64,000 bases of DNA from Arthrobacter sp. ok362 (GCF_900102785.1 NZ_FNGC01000001.1:362822-426821); one strand, 5' to 3'. Shown: positions 39,079 through 47,461, counted from the stretch's first letter. Notes: generated by a model not told the origin, from the letters alone. A program made the numbers and translations.

Positions 39079-39540
39079 ATGGTTGATCGGTTCCAGGTAG
39101 TCCCCGCCAGCAAAGTCATCTTTCGACGCGGGGAGCTCGTTTTGCTTCAATTGCGCCAGGGCACCGGGTATATGGATGGATACTGGGCTACTGCTGCGGC
39201 AGGCCATGTTGAACCTGACGAGTCTGCTGCCCAAGCGGCAGTACGCGAGGCGCATGAGGAGCTCGGCGTGTCCATTGAGCCCGACCAGTTAGTCCCGTTA
39301 ACCACGATGCACCGGTCGCAAGGAAACGGCCAGGCCATTGATGAACGGGTCGATTTCTTCTTCACATGCACAACTTGGGAAGGGGAACCTCAGATGATGG
39401 AACGTGGCAAGGTAGCCGATCTTGCATGGTTCCACCTTGATGACCTGCCTTCTGCCCTAGTTCCTCACGAGCGATACGTCATCGAACGTCTACGGATTGG
39501 TCTGGCGCCCATTATCGCCTTTGGCTTTGCCACGGCGTGA
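39079..39540 (+). CDS. NUDIX hydrolase
   Basis: 153-residue pyrophosphohydrolase that cleaves nucleoside diphosphate derivatives. The Nudix box GHVEPDESAAQAAVREAHEELGV fits the G-x5-E-x7-REUxEExGU pattern with the catalytic glutamates in place. ATG 39079 with AAGGTAG box. Accessory-island gene of the NTP-pyrophosphatase kind; substrate unknown. Confidence 0.9.
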   Translation: MVDRFQVVPASKVIFRRGELVLLQLRQGTGYMDGYWATAAAGHVEPDESAAQAAVREAHEELGVSIEPDQLVPLTTMHRSQGNGQAIDERVDFFFTCTTWEGEPQMMERGKVADLAWFHLDDLPSALVPHERYVIERLRIGLAPIIAFGFATA

Positions 39541-39605
39541 GCCAAGCAGGCCCACCAACTGATGCCCGATGTCATCGTGGGTGCCGGTTCGAGCGATTCG
39601 TAAAG

Positions 39606-39989
39606 CTACGCGTCCCAAGGCATGGGGCTTCGGGCCGCACACCCGGGTTGTCCTTTGCCTGGCCAATCCCGTCCGAACGAGCGGTTGCAAGGACACCGCT
39701 CGGGAGTGTTTGGATTTCTCAGTACTCGGAAACGCGCCGGCTTTATCGTTGCGCTGTAGTCCAGCGTTGCCCCCGTTAGCACTGCCCGCGCAGCATCGCT
39801 GACAAATAATTCCGCTCCAATGCATCCGTATCTAGCATCCGATTTACTGCCCACTTCTTGAGTGAATACGTACGTACTACGGCAACAGCCCCCAGCCTGG
39901 ATATCGACCCGAGCGTGACCTCCCATCAACTCAAGCTGACGGATAGCCGCCGCGGTTACGACAAAGGGAGGGAGGAGGGTCTCAGTCAT
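39606..39989 (-). CDS. HesB/IscA-like iron-sulfur scaffold protein
   Basis: 127 residues. It resembles the HesB/A-type Fe-S carrier family: an N-terminal strand region (VTAAAIRQLELMGGHARVDI), a cysteine pair in GGCCRSTYVF, a GATLDYSATIKPARFRVLRNP segment, and the C-terminal C-P-C-N cysteines with a longer tail. The ATG (39989) has a TATAGT box 7 nt upstream on the minus strand (39997-40002), i.e. a leaderless promoter. Its 5' region is duplicated in broken form at 35600-35795. Convergent with the NUDIX gene. Confidence 0.72.
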   Translation of the reverse strand: MTETLLPPFVVTAAAIRQLELMGGHARVDIQAGGCCRSTYVFTQEVGSKSDARYGCIGAELFVSDAARAVLTGATLDYSATIKPARFRVLRNPNTPERCPCNRSFGRDWPGKGQPGCAARSPMPWDA

Positions 39990-39996
39990 GGCGGTC

Positions 39997-40002
39997 ACTA
40001 TA
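39997..40002 (-). promoter_or_regulatory. Leaderless -10 box of the HesB-like gene
   Basis: TATAGT on the minus strand, 7 nt before the start codon at 39989. No ribosome site between. Confidence 0.55.
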
Positions 40003-40085
40003 ATGGACCCCGGTATAGATCGCGACGGTACCCGCCGGACAAATCGTTGAAAACAGTCCTCTTGGAGGACGTGGACTCGGGCCTT

Positions 40086-40108
40086 CTGTAAACGACCATT
40101 CACGGGAC
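40086..40108 (-). repeat. Island palindromic repeat, copy 3 (minus orientation)
   Basis: On the minus strand CCCGTGAA, GGTCG core, TTTACAG. Weaker match; lies upstream of the HesB-like gene inside duplicated copy B. Confidence 0.5.
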
Positions 40109-40161
40109 TACACGGAGGCTGATCGCAACGTGGACTGTAGCCACGAGTGTTCCCCCCGACC

Positions 40162-40184
40162 GCCCGTAAGACGGTCCTTCAAAG
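40162..40184 (-). repeat. Island palindromic repeat, copy 4 (minus orientation)
   Basis: On the minus strand CCTTTGAA, core GGACCGTC, right arm TTACGGGC. It lies between the HesB-like and LRR-like genes in a 370-bp gap that otherwise shows nothing. Confidence 0.6.
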
Positions 40185-40363
40185 GAACATTCCAGGGCGC
40201 GAGCCGGGTTGCCGCCCACGACGCGGCCGCGGGGATCGCTGCAGAGCTGCACGAAAGTCAATATCTGCGGGCCAGCCGCTGCTGTCGCTACTAGGCTGGG
40301 CTGGCACGTCGCTACAGTTGAGCGGACGTGATGGCCCGGACATTGCCTTGGGGGATGCAGAAG

Positions 40364-41242
40364 ATGACTTTCACGCTCGAAGATACCCGCGAGGGCGTAG
40401 ACCTGGTGGTGACCGGTGATTGGTCGCGGGACGCCCGGGAATGTCTGATGGACGGTCGCGCCGATGGGCTTGTCCTCAATTACGCAAAAGGCTTCCACGA
40501 GAGGGACCTCCAGTTTGTGCGCGGGCTTCCCATCCGGCGTCTCCACCTTCTCGCACGAACAATGAAGGACTTGGCGCCGGTATATTCGCTAGCTGATCGC
40601 CTCGTGTCGCTTAGCGTCGATTCCGATCCCAGTGCCGTGATCGAGCTTGAACGGCTGCCTCTACTGAAGAGCGTGTCGGCGGACTGGCAGCAGGTCCAGG
40701 GATCGATTCGGTTTGCCTCGCATTTGGAACGGGTCGTTCTCGGCTACTACTCGGAGCCGGACTTCCGATCGTTGATGTCAATGTCATCCCTTTCGAGCAT
40801 TGTGTTGACGGACTACCCACGGCTTCAGTCTCTCGACGGGATCGAAGACCTCCCTTGGCTCGCGGAGCTCGGCGTCAACCTCTCGAAGAACCTGGAGGAC
40901 ATCACGGCGCTGGAGCGGTCCGCATCCCCCGTACTGGAGACCCTGGCACTCTCTTCGTGCCGGAAAGTTGTGGACCTCGTCCCCGTTGCCTCGTGCCCGT
41001 CGCTGCGAATCTTCGAGTTCAGCGAATGCGGGGACGTCCCGACCCTAGCCCCGCTTGCCGGTCTCTCCCGCCTGGAGCAGCTGGTCCTGTACGGGTCGAC
41101 GAGGGTGGTCGACGGCGACCTTCGCCCGATTGCCCAGCTGCCGCGCCTTGAAGAACTCCGGATGAAAAGCCGGCGAAGCTATTCGCCGTCCGTCAAAGAG
41201 ATCCAGGAAGTGATCGCGCACCGCGGAGTACCGAGCGAGTAG
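40364..41242 (+). CDS. Leucine-rich-repeat-like protein, unknown function
   Basis: 292 residues. From about residue 75 on, leucine-rich units of ~22-24 residues recur (LPLLKSVSADW, LSSIVLTDYPRLQSLDG, LETLALSSCRKVVDL, LRIFEFSECGDVPTL, LEQLVLYGSTRVVDG), fitting an LRR solenoid. No signal peptide or membrane segment, so probably cytoplasmic. Start ATG 40364 with GGGGG box; an in-frame start at 40328 is possible. Such LRR proteins in accessory regions are often binding or immunity proteins, which is inference only. Confidence 0.75.
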   Translation: MTFTLEDTREGVDLVVTGDWSRDARECLMDGRADGLVLNYAKGFHERDLQFVRGLPIRRLHLLARTMKDLAPVYSLADRLVSLSVDSDPSAVIELERLPLLKSVSADWQQVQGSIRFASHLERVVLGYYSEPDFRSLMSMSSLSSIVLTDYPRLQSLDGIEDLPWLAELGVNLSKNLEDITALERSASPVLETLALSSCRKVVDLVPVASCPSLRIFEFSECGDVPTLAPLAGLSRLEQLVLYGSTRVVDGDLRPIAQLPRLEELRMKSRRSYSPSVKEIQEVIAHRGVPSE

Positions 41243-41300
41243 GTCAGCCAACCGCGAAAAGGTTAGTCTCAGGCCAGTTAGATAAGGAGGATGGAGACAA

Positions 41301-42011
41301 ATGACGCTGCTGGATGACAAGTACACTCCTCTCCCGTGGTGAATCGGTTTCCTGCGCGTCCCTCTACATGAGGCTTCCAAGGCGCTGGCGGGCTGGCGGA
41401 CCGAGATCCACGGCAGCGCCAACGAGACGTCCCTTCCTGGCGGCCTCGCAGAAAACGTCCTTCGCCTTGAACCCCTTACCGCCGCGGTCTACCCTCGGGA
41501 ATTACTCATAGCCACAGACAACCCGGAATGGACCGCCATCCTTGACTGCTGCATTCGCGGCGGGGACCCAATACCGACGGTGATGCACCTGTCCTCTGCG
41601 TTGAAGTGCCAGGGTCTTGTCGTCTGTTCCATTCCCTTCATCGAACCCTACTCTCCTGCTCCCTACGGGGCAGTCCAGTTCTCCATGTTCGGGCCGCTGA
41701 GCACTCACTTCCTCAACTACGTGCGCGAAATAAGCTTGGTCCAGGACGGTGCCCGCTGGCACTTCACCACAACCGGGACTGAGCAGGACTTCGAGGAGCC
41801 GGGCGCCTACTCCCGGCGACGCGTCACCGATCGATTCAATCTTCCGATGTTGATCCGGTACTGCGAGGCTCTGGGCCTGCAGCCCTTCGAGGAAGACTTT
41901 CTATCCCGGCCCCTCGACGCTGGTGACCAGCCCCAACCAGGACCGCCAGAAGCAAGGCTCCTAAGCCTGGCCGAGACACGCAAATGGCTGCATATACACT
42001 CCCGTGGATAG
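41301..42011 (+). pseudogene. Conserved hypothetical protein gene with in-frame TGA
   Basis: From ATG 41301 (AAGGAGG at 41284-41290) a coherent 236-codon frame runs to 42011 but is broken by TGA at codon 14 (41340-41342), between LLDDKYTPLPW and IGFLRVPLHEASKALAGW. The rest reads well (EWTAILDCCIRGGDPIPTV, YGAVQFSMFGPLSTHFLNYV, RFNLPMLIRYCEALGL). An alternative is restart at GTG 41580 giving 143 residues. No recognised family; it has the feel of a small soluble immunity-type protein (inference). Confidence 0.7.
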
Positions 42012-42738
42012 CCCCAGTTCCGGAAGCTGCTCGCATTCGCGGAAACGCACGCTGAGGGATGCCAGAATGACACACGAGGGAATACTAATCGGAACAATCC
42101 GAGCGTTGTACCGCTATCCCGTCAAGTCGACCGCCGGTCAGGCGCTGCGCATCGCCCACGTGACAGCGGGTGGGCTGCAGCACGATCGCAAGTGGGCCAT
42201 CTACACCGAAGACGGAGGCATCGCCAGCGGAAAACGCACCCGGCGTTTTCGTCCCGTCCCTGGGCTGATGCAATGGTCCTCCCGCGTAGAAGACGAACAT
42301 GACGTCCCAATACTTGTGAGCCCAGACGGCGTACAGTATCGCGCCGATGATGCCGCAGCCTCGCAAGCGCTCTCCGAGGGCTTCGGCCAGCAACTGAAAT
42401 TGCGCCACGAAACAAAAATCCAGCACCACGATGAGACACCACTGCACCTGGTGGCAACGTCCTCCCTGGAAGCGCTTGCCGGCCTGTCAGGACTACCGGT
42501 GGACGAACGTCGATTCCGAGCCAACCTCGTCATCGACACCGGAACCGAACCGGTCTTCCAGGAAGATAATTGGATCGGCGCCGAACTGGTCATCGGAGAC
42601 GAGGTCCGCGTACAACTTGGCCACGGTGATCGTGTCAAGCTTTTCTGGCCCCAGGAGGGCATTTGAAACTGGCCCCACCCTGACTGCGATGCGAAGCCGT
42701 GGTGAGCTTGTCCTGTTCCCAAGAATGACCGTGGCTTG

Positions 42739-42744
42739 TAGCCT
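42739..42744 (+). promoter_or_regulatory. Leaderless -10 box of the IS21 passenger gene
   Basis: TAGCCT exactly 6 nt before ATG 42751, the same spacing as in other island genes. Confidence 0.5.
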
Positions 42745-42750
42745 CGGCAC

Positions 42751-43044
42751 ATGAGCGACGCTGAGGAACTTTCGAAAAGGCTGCAACCCAAGATTACACG
42801 CGGCGGCTTTCGCGTTCAGTTTGTCCTGTGGTCGATGTGGACGGCGCTGCAGCTGGTCATCGTCGTTAGGAATCTCTTCTCTGGAAGTGTTTGGGATTTG
42901 GGGGATTACCTATTCCTCGCAGGGTTGATCTTAGGGGTGGCGTTCCTAGGGTTCCTTTTGCACGTTCGACATCATGATGGCCATTTTTGGGAAGCCGAAG
43001 AGACCAAGAGGGACGATTGGGACCGACGGGGACGGGCGCTTTGA
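42751..43044 (+). CDS. Small membrane protein, IS21 passenger
   Basis: 97 residues: a charged N-terminus (SDAEELSKRLQPKITRGGFR), two hydrophobic helices (FVLWSMWTALQLVIVVRNLF and DYLFLAGLILGVAFLGFLLHV) and a basic/acidic C-terminal tail. Family unknown. It lies inside the IS21 ends on the opposite strand to istAB, an unusual place. Reading frame and upstream -10 box support it as a real gene. Confidence 0.65.
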   Translation: MSDAEELSKRLQPKITRGGFRVQFVLWSMWTALQLVIVVRNLFSGSVWDLGDYLFLAGLILGVAFLGFLLHVRHHDGHFWEAEETKRDDWDRRGRAL

Positions 43045-43105
43045 CGCTGGCCGAAAAACCAACTGCGGTGGGCCGCATTGGCATCTTGATATGAGGAACT
43101 CATGG

Positions 43106-43924
43106 CTATCCTGCTGTTTGTTGGGCGATGGTGTGGGCCAGGCGGTAGGAGTCGGTGCCAGTTTCGATGATGGCGCCATTGAAGGTCAGCCGGTCCACGA
43201 TCGCGGCGCACAGGCGCGGGTCCGTGAAGGTTTTGGTCCAACCGGAGAACGATTCGTTTGAGGCGATGGCGATGGAATTTTTCTCCTCTCGCTCCGTGAG
43301 GACCTGGAAGAGGAGCTCGGCGCCGCGACGGTCCAGTTCCATGTAGCCAAGCTCGTCGATGCAGAGCAGATCCACCCGACCGTAGCGGGCGATGGTCTTG
43401 GCGAGGACTTTCTCATCGGCGGCTTCGACGAGTTCGTTCACGAGCCGGGTCGCAAGCGTGTATTTGACCCGGTAGCCCTTCTCGGCCGCGGCGGTCCCCA
43501 GCCCGATGAGCAGGTGGGATTTGCCGGTACCGGAGTCACCGATCAGGCACAAGGGCGCGCCTTTGCGGATCCAGTCCCCGGTTGCCAGGGTGTGGATGGT
43601 CGCCGGGTTGATGTTCGGGTTCGCATCGAAATCGAAATCCCCGAGCCATTTGTCCCGGGGGAAGTTGGCGGCTTTGACGCGGCGGATGGAGGAGCGCCGG
43701 TCCCGGTCATCGCACTCGGCCAGCAGCAGCTCGGCCAGGAACCCCTGATAGCTGAGTTGTTCTTTGCCGGCGGCGGTCAGGGCTTCGTCCAGGACTGCCC
43801 GGACCGTGGGCAGGCGGAGCCGGCGGCAGGCCTGGTCCACGGCAGCGACGGCGGCCTGTTCGGTCAGGCCGCGCCGCCGGCGCAGGGTCGGCGTGATGGT
43901 GGTGGCCGGTGCGGTGGGACTCAT
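43106..43924 (-). CDS. istB: IS21 helper ATPase IstB
   Basis: AAA+ ATPase (272 residues, slightly long for IstB) that assists IstA in target choice. Walker A GDSGTGKSHLLIG and Walker B LLCIDELGYM are intact; the N-terminal ~30 residues are an extension. Overlaps istA by ATGA. Confidence 0.93.
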   Translation of the reverse strand: MSPTAPATTITPTLRRRRGLTEQAAVAAVDQACRRLRLPTVRAVLDEALTAAGKEQLSYQGFLAELLLAECDDRDRRSSIRRVKAANFPRDKWLGDFDFDANPNINPATIHTLATGDWIRKGAPLCLIGDSGTGKSHLLIGLGTAAAEKGYRVKYTLATRLVNELVEAADEKVLAKTIARYGRVDLLCIDELGYMELDRRGAELLFQVLTEREEKNSIAIASNESFSGWTKTFTDPRLCAAIVDRLTFNGAIIETGTDSYRLAHTIAQQTAG

Positions 43925-45597
43925 GAGATGTTCTCCTTCGACGCTTTTCCTGCGGGGTGTTCGGTGCGTTTGGCCAGCAGCTCGTCGTAGGCGCTGACCG
44001 ATGGCAGGGGCCGTGTGTCCGGCGGGAGCCCTGCGATGACGGCGGCCGGGTCCATGAGCCGGCGCTGGGTGAGACTGACAACCCGTTGCACATTGACTTC
44101 ATCGTGAGCGCCGGGATGACGGTCCGAACCGGACCCACCCCGGGACGAAATCGTTGCGTGTCTGCGGGCTTCGACTGCGACGACATCGGCACTGACGGCA
44201 CCGACTCCCAAGGCTGCGGTGATCCCTGCCCGAACGTCGCCGGCCTCCATTGATCGGTGGAGCAGCAGGACGTCAATGAGTTCACGCGTGCCCTCCGCGT
44301 CGCCGTTGATCCTGCGGGCGGCGGCCCAGAACGCTTCATGGGCGTTGGTGAACGCCCCGGACTCCCGGGCCCGGGCCAGGGCGGTCGAACCGGGCAGCGC
44401 GCCGGGTTTCGTTTTGAGGACCTCCAGATAATGATCCAGCTGGACTGACTGTCCGTGTTTGGCAACCATCCGCGGATGTCTGGCGACCACCGCTCGGCCG
44501 TCGAACACCACGACCTCGGACGCCCGCAGGGACACCCGGACTTTCCTGCCGATGAACCCGGCCGGGACGGAGTATTTCACCATCCGCACCGTGATCATCG
44601 ACGACCGGTCCACCCTCGGGTTCAGGACCAGGCCCGGGTCGAAGACCTCTGCCGGCAGTGGGGCCAGAAACGGTTGTTCGGCGGCGAGGTCCTGGCCGAT
44701 GGTGCGGATCCTGTCATTGATCCGCCGGGCATCGTCCTGCGCTTCCCATTCCCGGATACGGTCGTTTAGCTCATCCAGGGATTCAGCGACGGGCATTGGG
44801 GAGAGTCGGTTGCGGCGGAACCAGCCGACTTCTCCTTCGACGCCGCCTTTTTCGTGAGCCCCGGCGATGCCGGGCTGGCAGTAGAAGGGGTCGAAGCCGT
44901 AGTGGGAGCGGAACAGAACCCACCGGTCGTTCTCCTGGCGCTGCCGGCCCTGCCCGAACACCACCGCGGTGACCGCGCTGGTGAGGTTGTCATAGCGTAT
45001 ATGCCGGACCGGCACGCCACCGATCTCGTTGAACGCCTCGATGTGGCCTTCCAGGAATGCTTCCTGGGCTTGCGTCGGGTAGATCCGGTGGATGGCCTTG
45101 CCGGAGTGGGAGAGCCGAAAGACGAACATGTGGCACTTGGTCTTCACCCCATTCAGGACGACCCAGAGTTCCCCGAAGTCCACCTCGGCCTCCGCGCCCG
45201 GCGCGTGTTCCTGCGGGACAAACACTTCCACCCGGCGGCCGGCTTCAACATCTATCTGCGCCCGCCGGACCCGCACGTAGTCTCGCACCGTCGAATACGA
45301 TAGATCCTTGGCTCCGTGCTCCTCAATGAGTCGGGCCAGAATCCTGCGGGCGGTATGGCGCTGCTTCCGCGGCGCCGTCGTGTCCTCGGTCAGCATGGCG
45401 TCGATCGCCGCTTTGAACGGTTCCAATCGCCAAGCCACACCTTGTCTCGGTTTACGTCCCGGAGGGGAGGCGGATTCCAGAGCCTGCCGCACCGTTCTTC
45501 GATGCACCTTATGTCGGGCCGCCAGAGCGCGGACCGAGAGGCCCTCGACCCGGGCATCCCTTCGGATCAGCGCGAACAACTCCACTCTCGACTCCAT
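43921..45597 (-). CDS. istA: IS21 transposase IstA
   Basis: DDE transposase of 558 residues. An N-terminal helix-turn-helix (SVRALAARHKVHRRTVRQAL) precedes the catalytic core: EAEVDFGELWVV (first Asp), HIRYDNLTSAV (second) and the Glu in HEKGGVEGEVGWFRRN. A C-terminal beta-barrel-like domain follows (RKVRVSLRASEVVVFDG). Start ATG 45597; a longer frame to 45657 includes the terminal region. Intact. Confidence 0.93.
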   Translation of the reverse strand: MESRVELFALIRRDARVEGLSVRALAARHKVHRRTVRQALESASPPGRKPRQGVAWRLEPFKAAIDAMLTEDTTAPRKQRHTARRILARLIEEHGAKDLSYSTVRDYVRVRRAQIDVEAGRRVEVFVPQEHAPGAEAEVDFGELWVVLNGVKTKCHMFVFRLSHSGKAIHRIYPTQAQEAFLEGHIEAFNEIGGVPVRHIRYDNLTSAVTAVVFGQGRQRQENDRWVLFRSHYGFDPFYCQPGIAGAHEKGGVEGEVGWFRRNRLSPMPVAESLDELNDRIREWEAQDDARRINDRIRTIGQDLAAEQPFLAPLPAEVFDPGLVLNPRVDRSSMITVRMVKYSVPAGFIGRKVRVSLRASEVVVFDGRAVVARHPRMVAKHGQSVQLDHYLEVLKTKPGALPGSTALARARESGAFTNAHEAFWAAARRINGDAEGTRELIDVLLLHRSMEAGDVRAGITAALGVGAVSADVVAVEARRHATISSRGGSGSDRHPGAHDEVNVQRVVSLTQRRLMDPAAVIAGLPPDTRPLPSVSAYDELLAKRTEHPAGKASKENIS

Positions 45598-45982
45598 CCA
45601 GACCAGCCTTCCGCCGCATCCATCCACTGATGAATCCAACGTTGAAGGCGGGGCCACATATGACCGTCACAATTGCCCGGCGAGTCACGAAGTGGGGCCA
45701 GAAATAGCCGTCCTGCCGGGGCCATCCAAACCTGTCATAGTCACCACGGCATGCCCCGTTGCGTAATGGTCGACCAGCCTCAACATGGAGTCACTGCCGA
45801 ACCGAAAACCCTCAAACTGCTCGGCACACACCACAATACGAATCTCGGATTGCAGGCCCACCCCATCCGTACTGGGATGGTTCGCATCGGCGACAGAGTC
45901 GTCCTCCGTGGTCAGGAAGTGCTGACAACCTCGAAGAAGCTGCATCAAGGCACCGACAATATGCCTATTCGGTAGGACGGGC

Positions 45983-46006
45983 CCGGTAGGGGATCCACTT
46001 ATGGCC
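45983..46006 (+). repeat. Island palindromic repeat, copy 5
   Basis: Left arm CCGGTAG, core GGGATCCAC, right arm TTATGGCC. The stop codon (minus strand) of the nucleotidyltransferase gene lies inside it at 45999-46001. Eight bp after the MOSC stop. Confidence 0.65.
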
Positions 46007-46568
46007 ACGTCCAGCGCCCAGCATCGTCCGGCTCAAGCCGCCGCGCCACTTCTTCGGCAAGAAAGTCAATGTCTGCCGCGTCTTTCGACCGTCGCGGAAG
46101 TCCCGGAACCCAGGTTGGCATCATGTGCTTGATCTCAATTTGAGCGGCGGGACTGATAACAGCGCATTGAACCCCTCCAAGTCGGCACTCGAGGGCGTTG
46201 GCAAGTATGTCCTTGGGCAATGCCGCATTCCGCCAAGGGCCTCCACCAACCACCACTCGACCGTCAGCCGCGCGGGCTATCGGGGCGATCCCAAATTCCA
46301 CGGGTCCCTTCGCAAGATCGCGCTGCTGTTCAGCCGGGTGCTGCCCCATGTCGGTCCAGCCCCGGGCGACAAGTGCGTTGGCAATGAGGGGCATCTCGCT
46401 ATCCCAGACATACCAATCGACATCGAGGTGTTCACGGGTGAGTCGACCAAGGTAAAAGTCCATTGCCCATCCGCCACGTAGCCAAATCTCACTACCCAGG
46501 CTTCGGGCAACATCTACCATTTCCGAGATTGCAGCCAACTGTAAACCGCTGATGGAGATTTCTGACAT
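45999..46568 (-). CDS. Nucleotidyltransferase (aminoglycoside 2''-adenylyltransferase-like)
   Basis: 189 residues of the AadB/LinB-type single-domain nucleotidyltransferase group. WLRGGWAMDFYLGRLTREH carries the G-G-W and the first active-site Asp; HLDVDWYVW carries the catalytic D-x-D. Such enzymes inactivate aminoglycosides or lincosamides by adenylylation; the real substrate is unproven. Typical size and type of an integron cassette gene. A TAGCAT box sits 6 nt before the ATG. Confidence 0.82.
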   Translation of the reverse strand: MSEISISGLQLAAISEMVDVARSLGSEIWLRGGWAMDFYLGRLTREHLDVDWYVWDSEMPLIANALVARGWTDMGQHPAEQQRDLAKGPVEFGIAPIARAADGRVVVGGGPWRNAALPKDILANALECRLGGVQCAVISPAAQIEIKHMMPTWVPGLPRRSKDAADIDFLAEEVARRLEPDDAGRWTWP

Positions 46569-46574
46569 GCCAAA

Positions 46575-46580
46575 ATGCTA
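46575..46580 (-). promoter_or_regulatory. Leaderless -10 box of the nucleotidyltransferase gene
   Basis: TAGCAT on the minus strand, 6 nt before the start codon at 46568. Confidence 0.55.
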
Positions 46581-46760
46581 TCTCCGGCGTCCGTCTCGCG
46601 TCTTTGCCAGAACTGAGTCCCTTGCCATCGCAGCGCCCCTGATACGGATTGGTCTTACGGGACCCATGGCGGCCACTATGGGGGAAAATCGTTACGGTTC
46701 CAGCCAGTGGGACACCATGCAACCAGGCGGTCATTCTTCGCGAATCCGCACCTTCGTGTC

Positions 46761-46783
46761 CGCTCAACGATCTCCTACCGGAC
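46761..46783 (-). repeat. Island palindromic repeat, copy 6 (minus orientation, degenerate)
   Basis: On the minus strand CCGGTAGG, core AGATCG, then TTGAGCGG. In the 341-bp gap between the nucleotidyltransferase and first GNAT genes, which holds nothing else I recognise. Confidence 0.5.
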
Positions 46784-46909
46784 GCTCTGGACACCCAGCG
46801 CCTTACGGGAAGGCGTCAACCAACCGCCGTCATGCCCAATGGATTCTTTTAGCGGGCAACGTCCGACGGGTTTCCACAACTTTGGAGAATTTCTCGACTT
46901 CGGGATTTT

Positions 46910-47401
46910 TTATGAGCGGACCATTCTTATCTCTGGCAGCTCATCCACGTCCCACGCCTGTACCTTGCGCGCTCCGTCCGGACTGAACCCTGACTTTCGG
47001 TAGAAGGCTCTAGCACGCCGGTTGCCCTCAAGTACCCAGAGGTAGGCCGGAGTGTCGCCGATGGCGGCCTCCAAAAGTTGGGTACCGAGACCGGAACCGT
47101 GGGTATGGCTCAGGGTATAGATCCTATAGAGCTCCGGGATGCCGAGCATTTCCGGGTCCCGTGCCGGGCCAGCATCGGCCAGCCCCACCACTTCGCCGGC
47201 CTCATCATGGGCTACGAGCCGGGGATCTTCACTCGCCAGGAACATGCGGCGCTGGTCTATACGTTCGGCAATGCTGTCCCGGTGGCTGGCAAAGAAAGTC
47301 GACGGGAGCAGGTGACCGTAGCATTCCTCGTGTGCAGCGGTGTGCATCCGGACTACGGCTTCAGCATCTGCTGGCGTCGTTTGGCGAATTCTGTAGCGCA
47401 T
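46910..47401 (-). CDS. GNAT family N-acetyltransferase, paralogue A
   Basis: 163 residues. Acetyl-CoA site THGSGLGTQLLEAAIGDTP and C-terminal RARAFYRKSGFSPDGAR are typical GNAT blocks. It is a close paralogue of the GNAT at 54574-55065 (about 70% identical by eye, same length). A TAGGCT box is 6 nt before the start. Substrate unknown. It is divergent from the hydrolase gene, with repeat copy 7 between them. Confidence 0.9.
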   Translation of the reverse strand: MRYRIRQTTPADAEAVVRMHTAAHEECYGHLLPSTFFASHRDSIAERIDQRRMFLASEDPRLVAHDEAGEVVGLADAGPARDPEMLGIPELYRIYTLSHTHGSGLGTQLLEAAIGDTPAYLWVLEGNRRARAFYRKSGFSPDGARKVQAWDVDELPEIRMVRS

Positions 47402-47407
47402 CTTTGT

Positions 47408-47413
47408 AGCCTA
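47408..47413 (-). promoter_or_regulatory. Leaderless -10 box of GNAT paralogue A
   Basis: TAGGCT on the minus strand, 6 nt before the start codon at 47401. Confidence 0.6.
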
Positions 47414-47423
47414 CCCACGACGC

Positions 47424-47446
47424 CCGGTGAAGGATCGGGTTGTGGG
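47424..47446 (+). repeat. Island palindromic repeat, copy 7
   Basis: Left arm CCGGTGA, core AGGATCGGG, right part TTGTGGG. It fills the short gap between two divergent genes and both their promoters. Confidence 0.7.
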
Positions 47447-47449
47447 ACA

Positions 47450-47455
47450 TAGGCT
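47450..47455 (+). promoter_or_regulatory. Leaderless -10 box of the hydrolase gene
   Basis: TAGGCT, 6 nt before ATG 47462. Confidence 0.6.
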
Positions 47456-47461
47456 TGCCGG

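Larger units (their letters stand above)
39985..40148 (-). repeat. Copy B of the HesB promoter region (duplicated at 35632)
   Basis: Aligns with 35632-35795 over about 160 bp at roughly 75% identity by eye, including GTCATGGCGGTCAC at the start and the CGATCGC core. It contains the HesB promoter and start codon. It also includes island repeat copy 3. Confidence 0.75.
42633..45737 (-). mobile_element. IS21-family insertion sequence with passenger gene
   Basis: 3105 bp bounded by TGTCAAGC (42633) and, inverted, TGACAGGT (ending 45737). From each end a TGGCCCC heptamer occurs at the same distance (after 13 nt) and again after a further 17 nt, the multiple terminal repeats expected of IS21 elements. 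Encloses istB, istA and, beyond istB, a small membrane gene. No convincing target duplication was found at the borders. Confidence 0.8.
42067..45975 (+). pseudogene. MOSC-domain protein gene split by an IS21-family element
   Basis: N-terminal part 42067-42632 (GTIRALYRYPVKSTAGQALR, LQHDRKWAIYTEDGG: the MOSC_N barrel) and C-terminal part 45738-45975 (MPRCVMVDQPQHGVTAEPK with the MOSC cysteine, then GDRVVLRGQEV). Direct joining at 42632/45738 keeps the frame (..EVRVQLGHGDR-SHHGMPRC..), giving about 268 codons. MOSC proteins carry sulfur to molybdenum-type targets. The N-terminal piece on its own would make a 199-residue protein ending in PQEGI. Confidence 0.85.

Noticed and set aside
41340..41342. 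TGA as selenocysteine codon
   Set aside because: No stem-loop directly downstream is evident, the position lies in a non-redox context (PLPW-IGFL) and the organism group gives no reason to expect it. A nonsense mutation or error is simpler.
43050..43105. Left end of the IS21 element immediately after istB
   Set aside because: The paired TGGCCCC repeats with matching spacing and the in-frame MOSC rejoining support 42633 as the border. Nothing comparable lies at 43050-43105.
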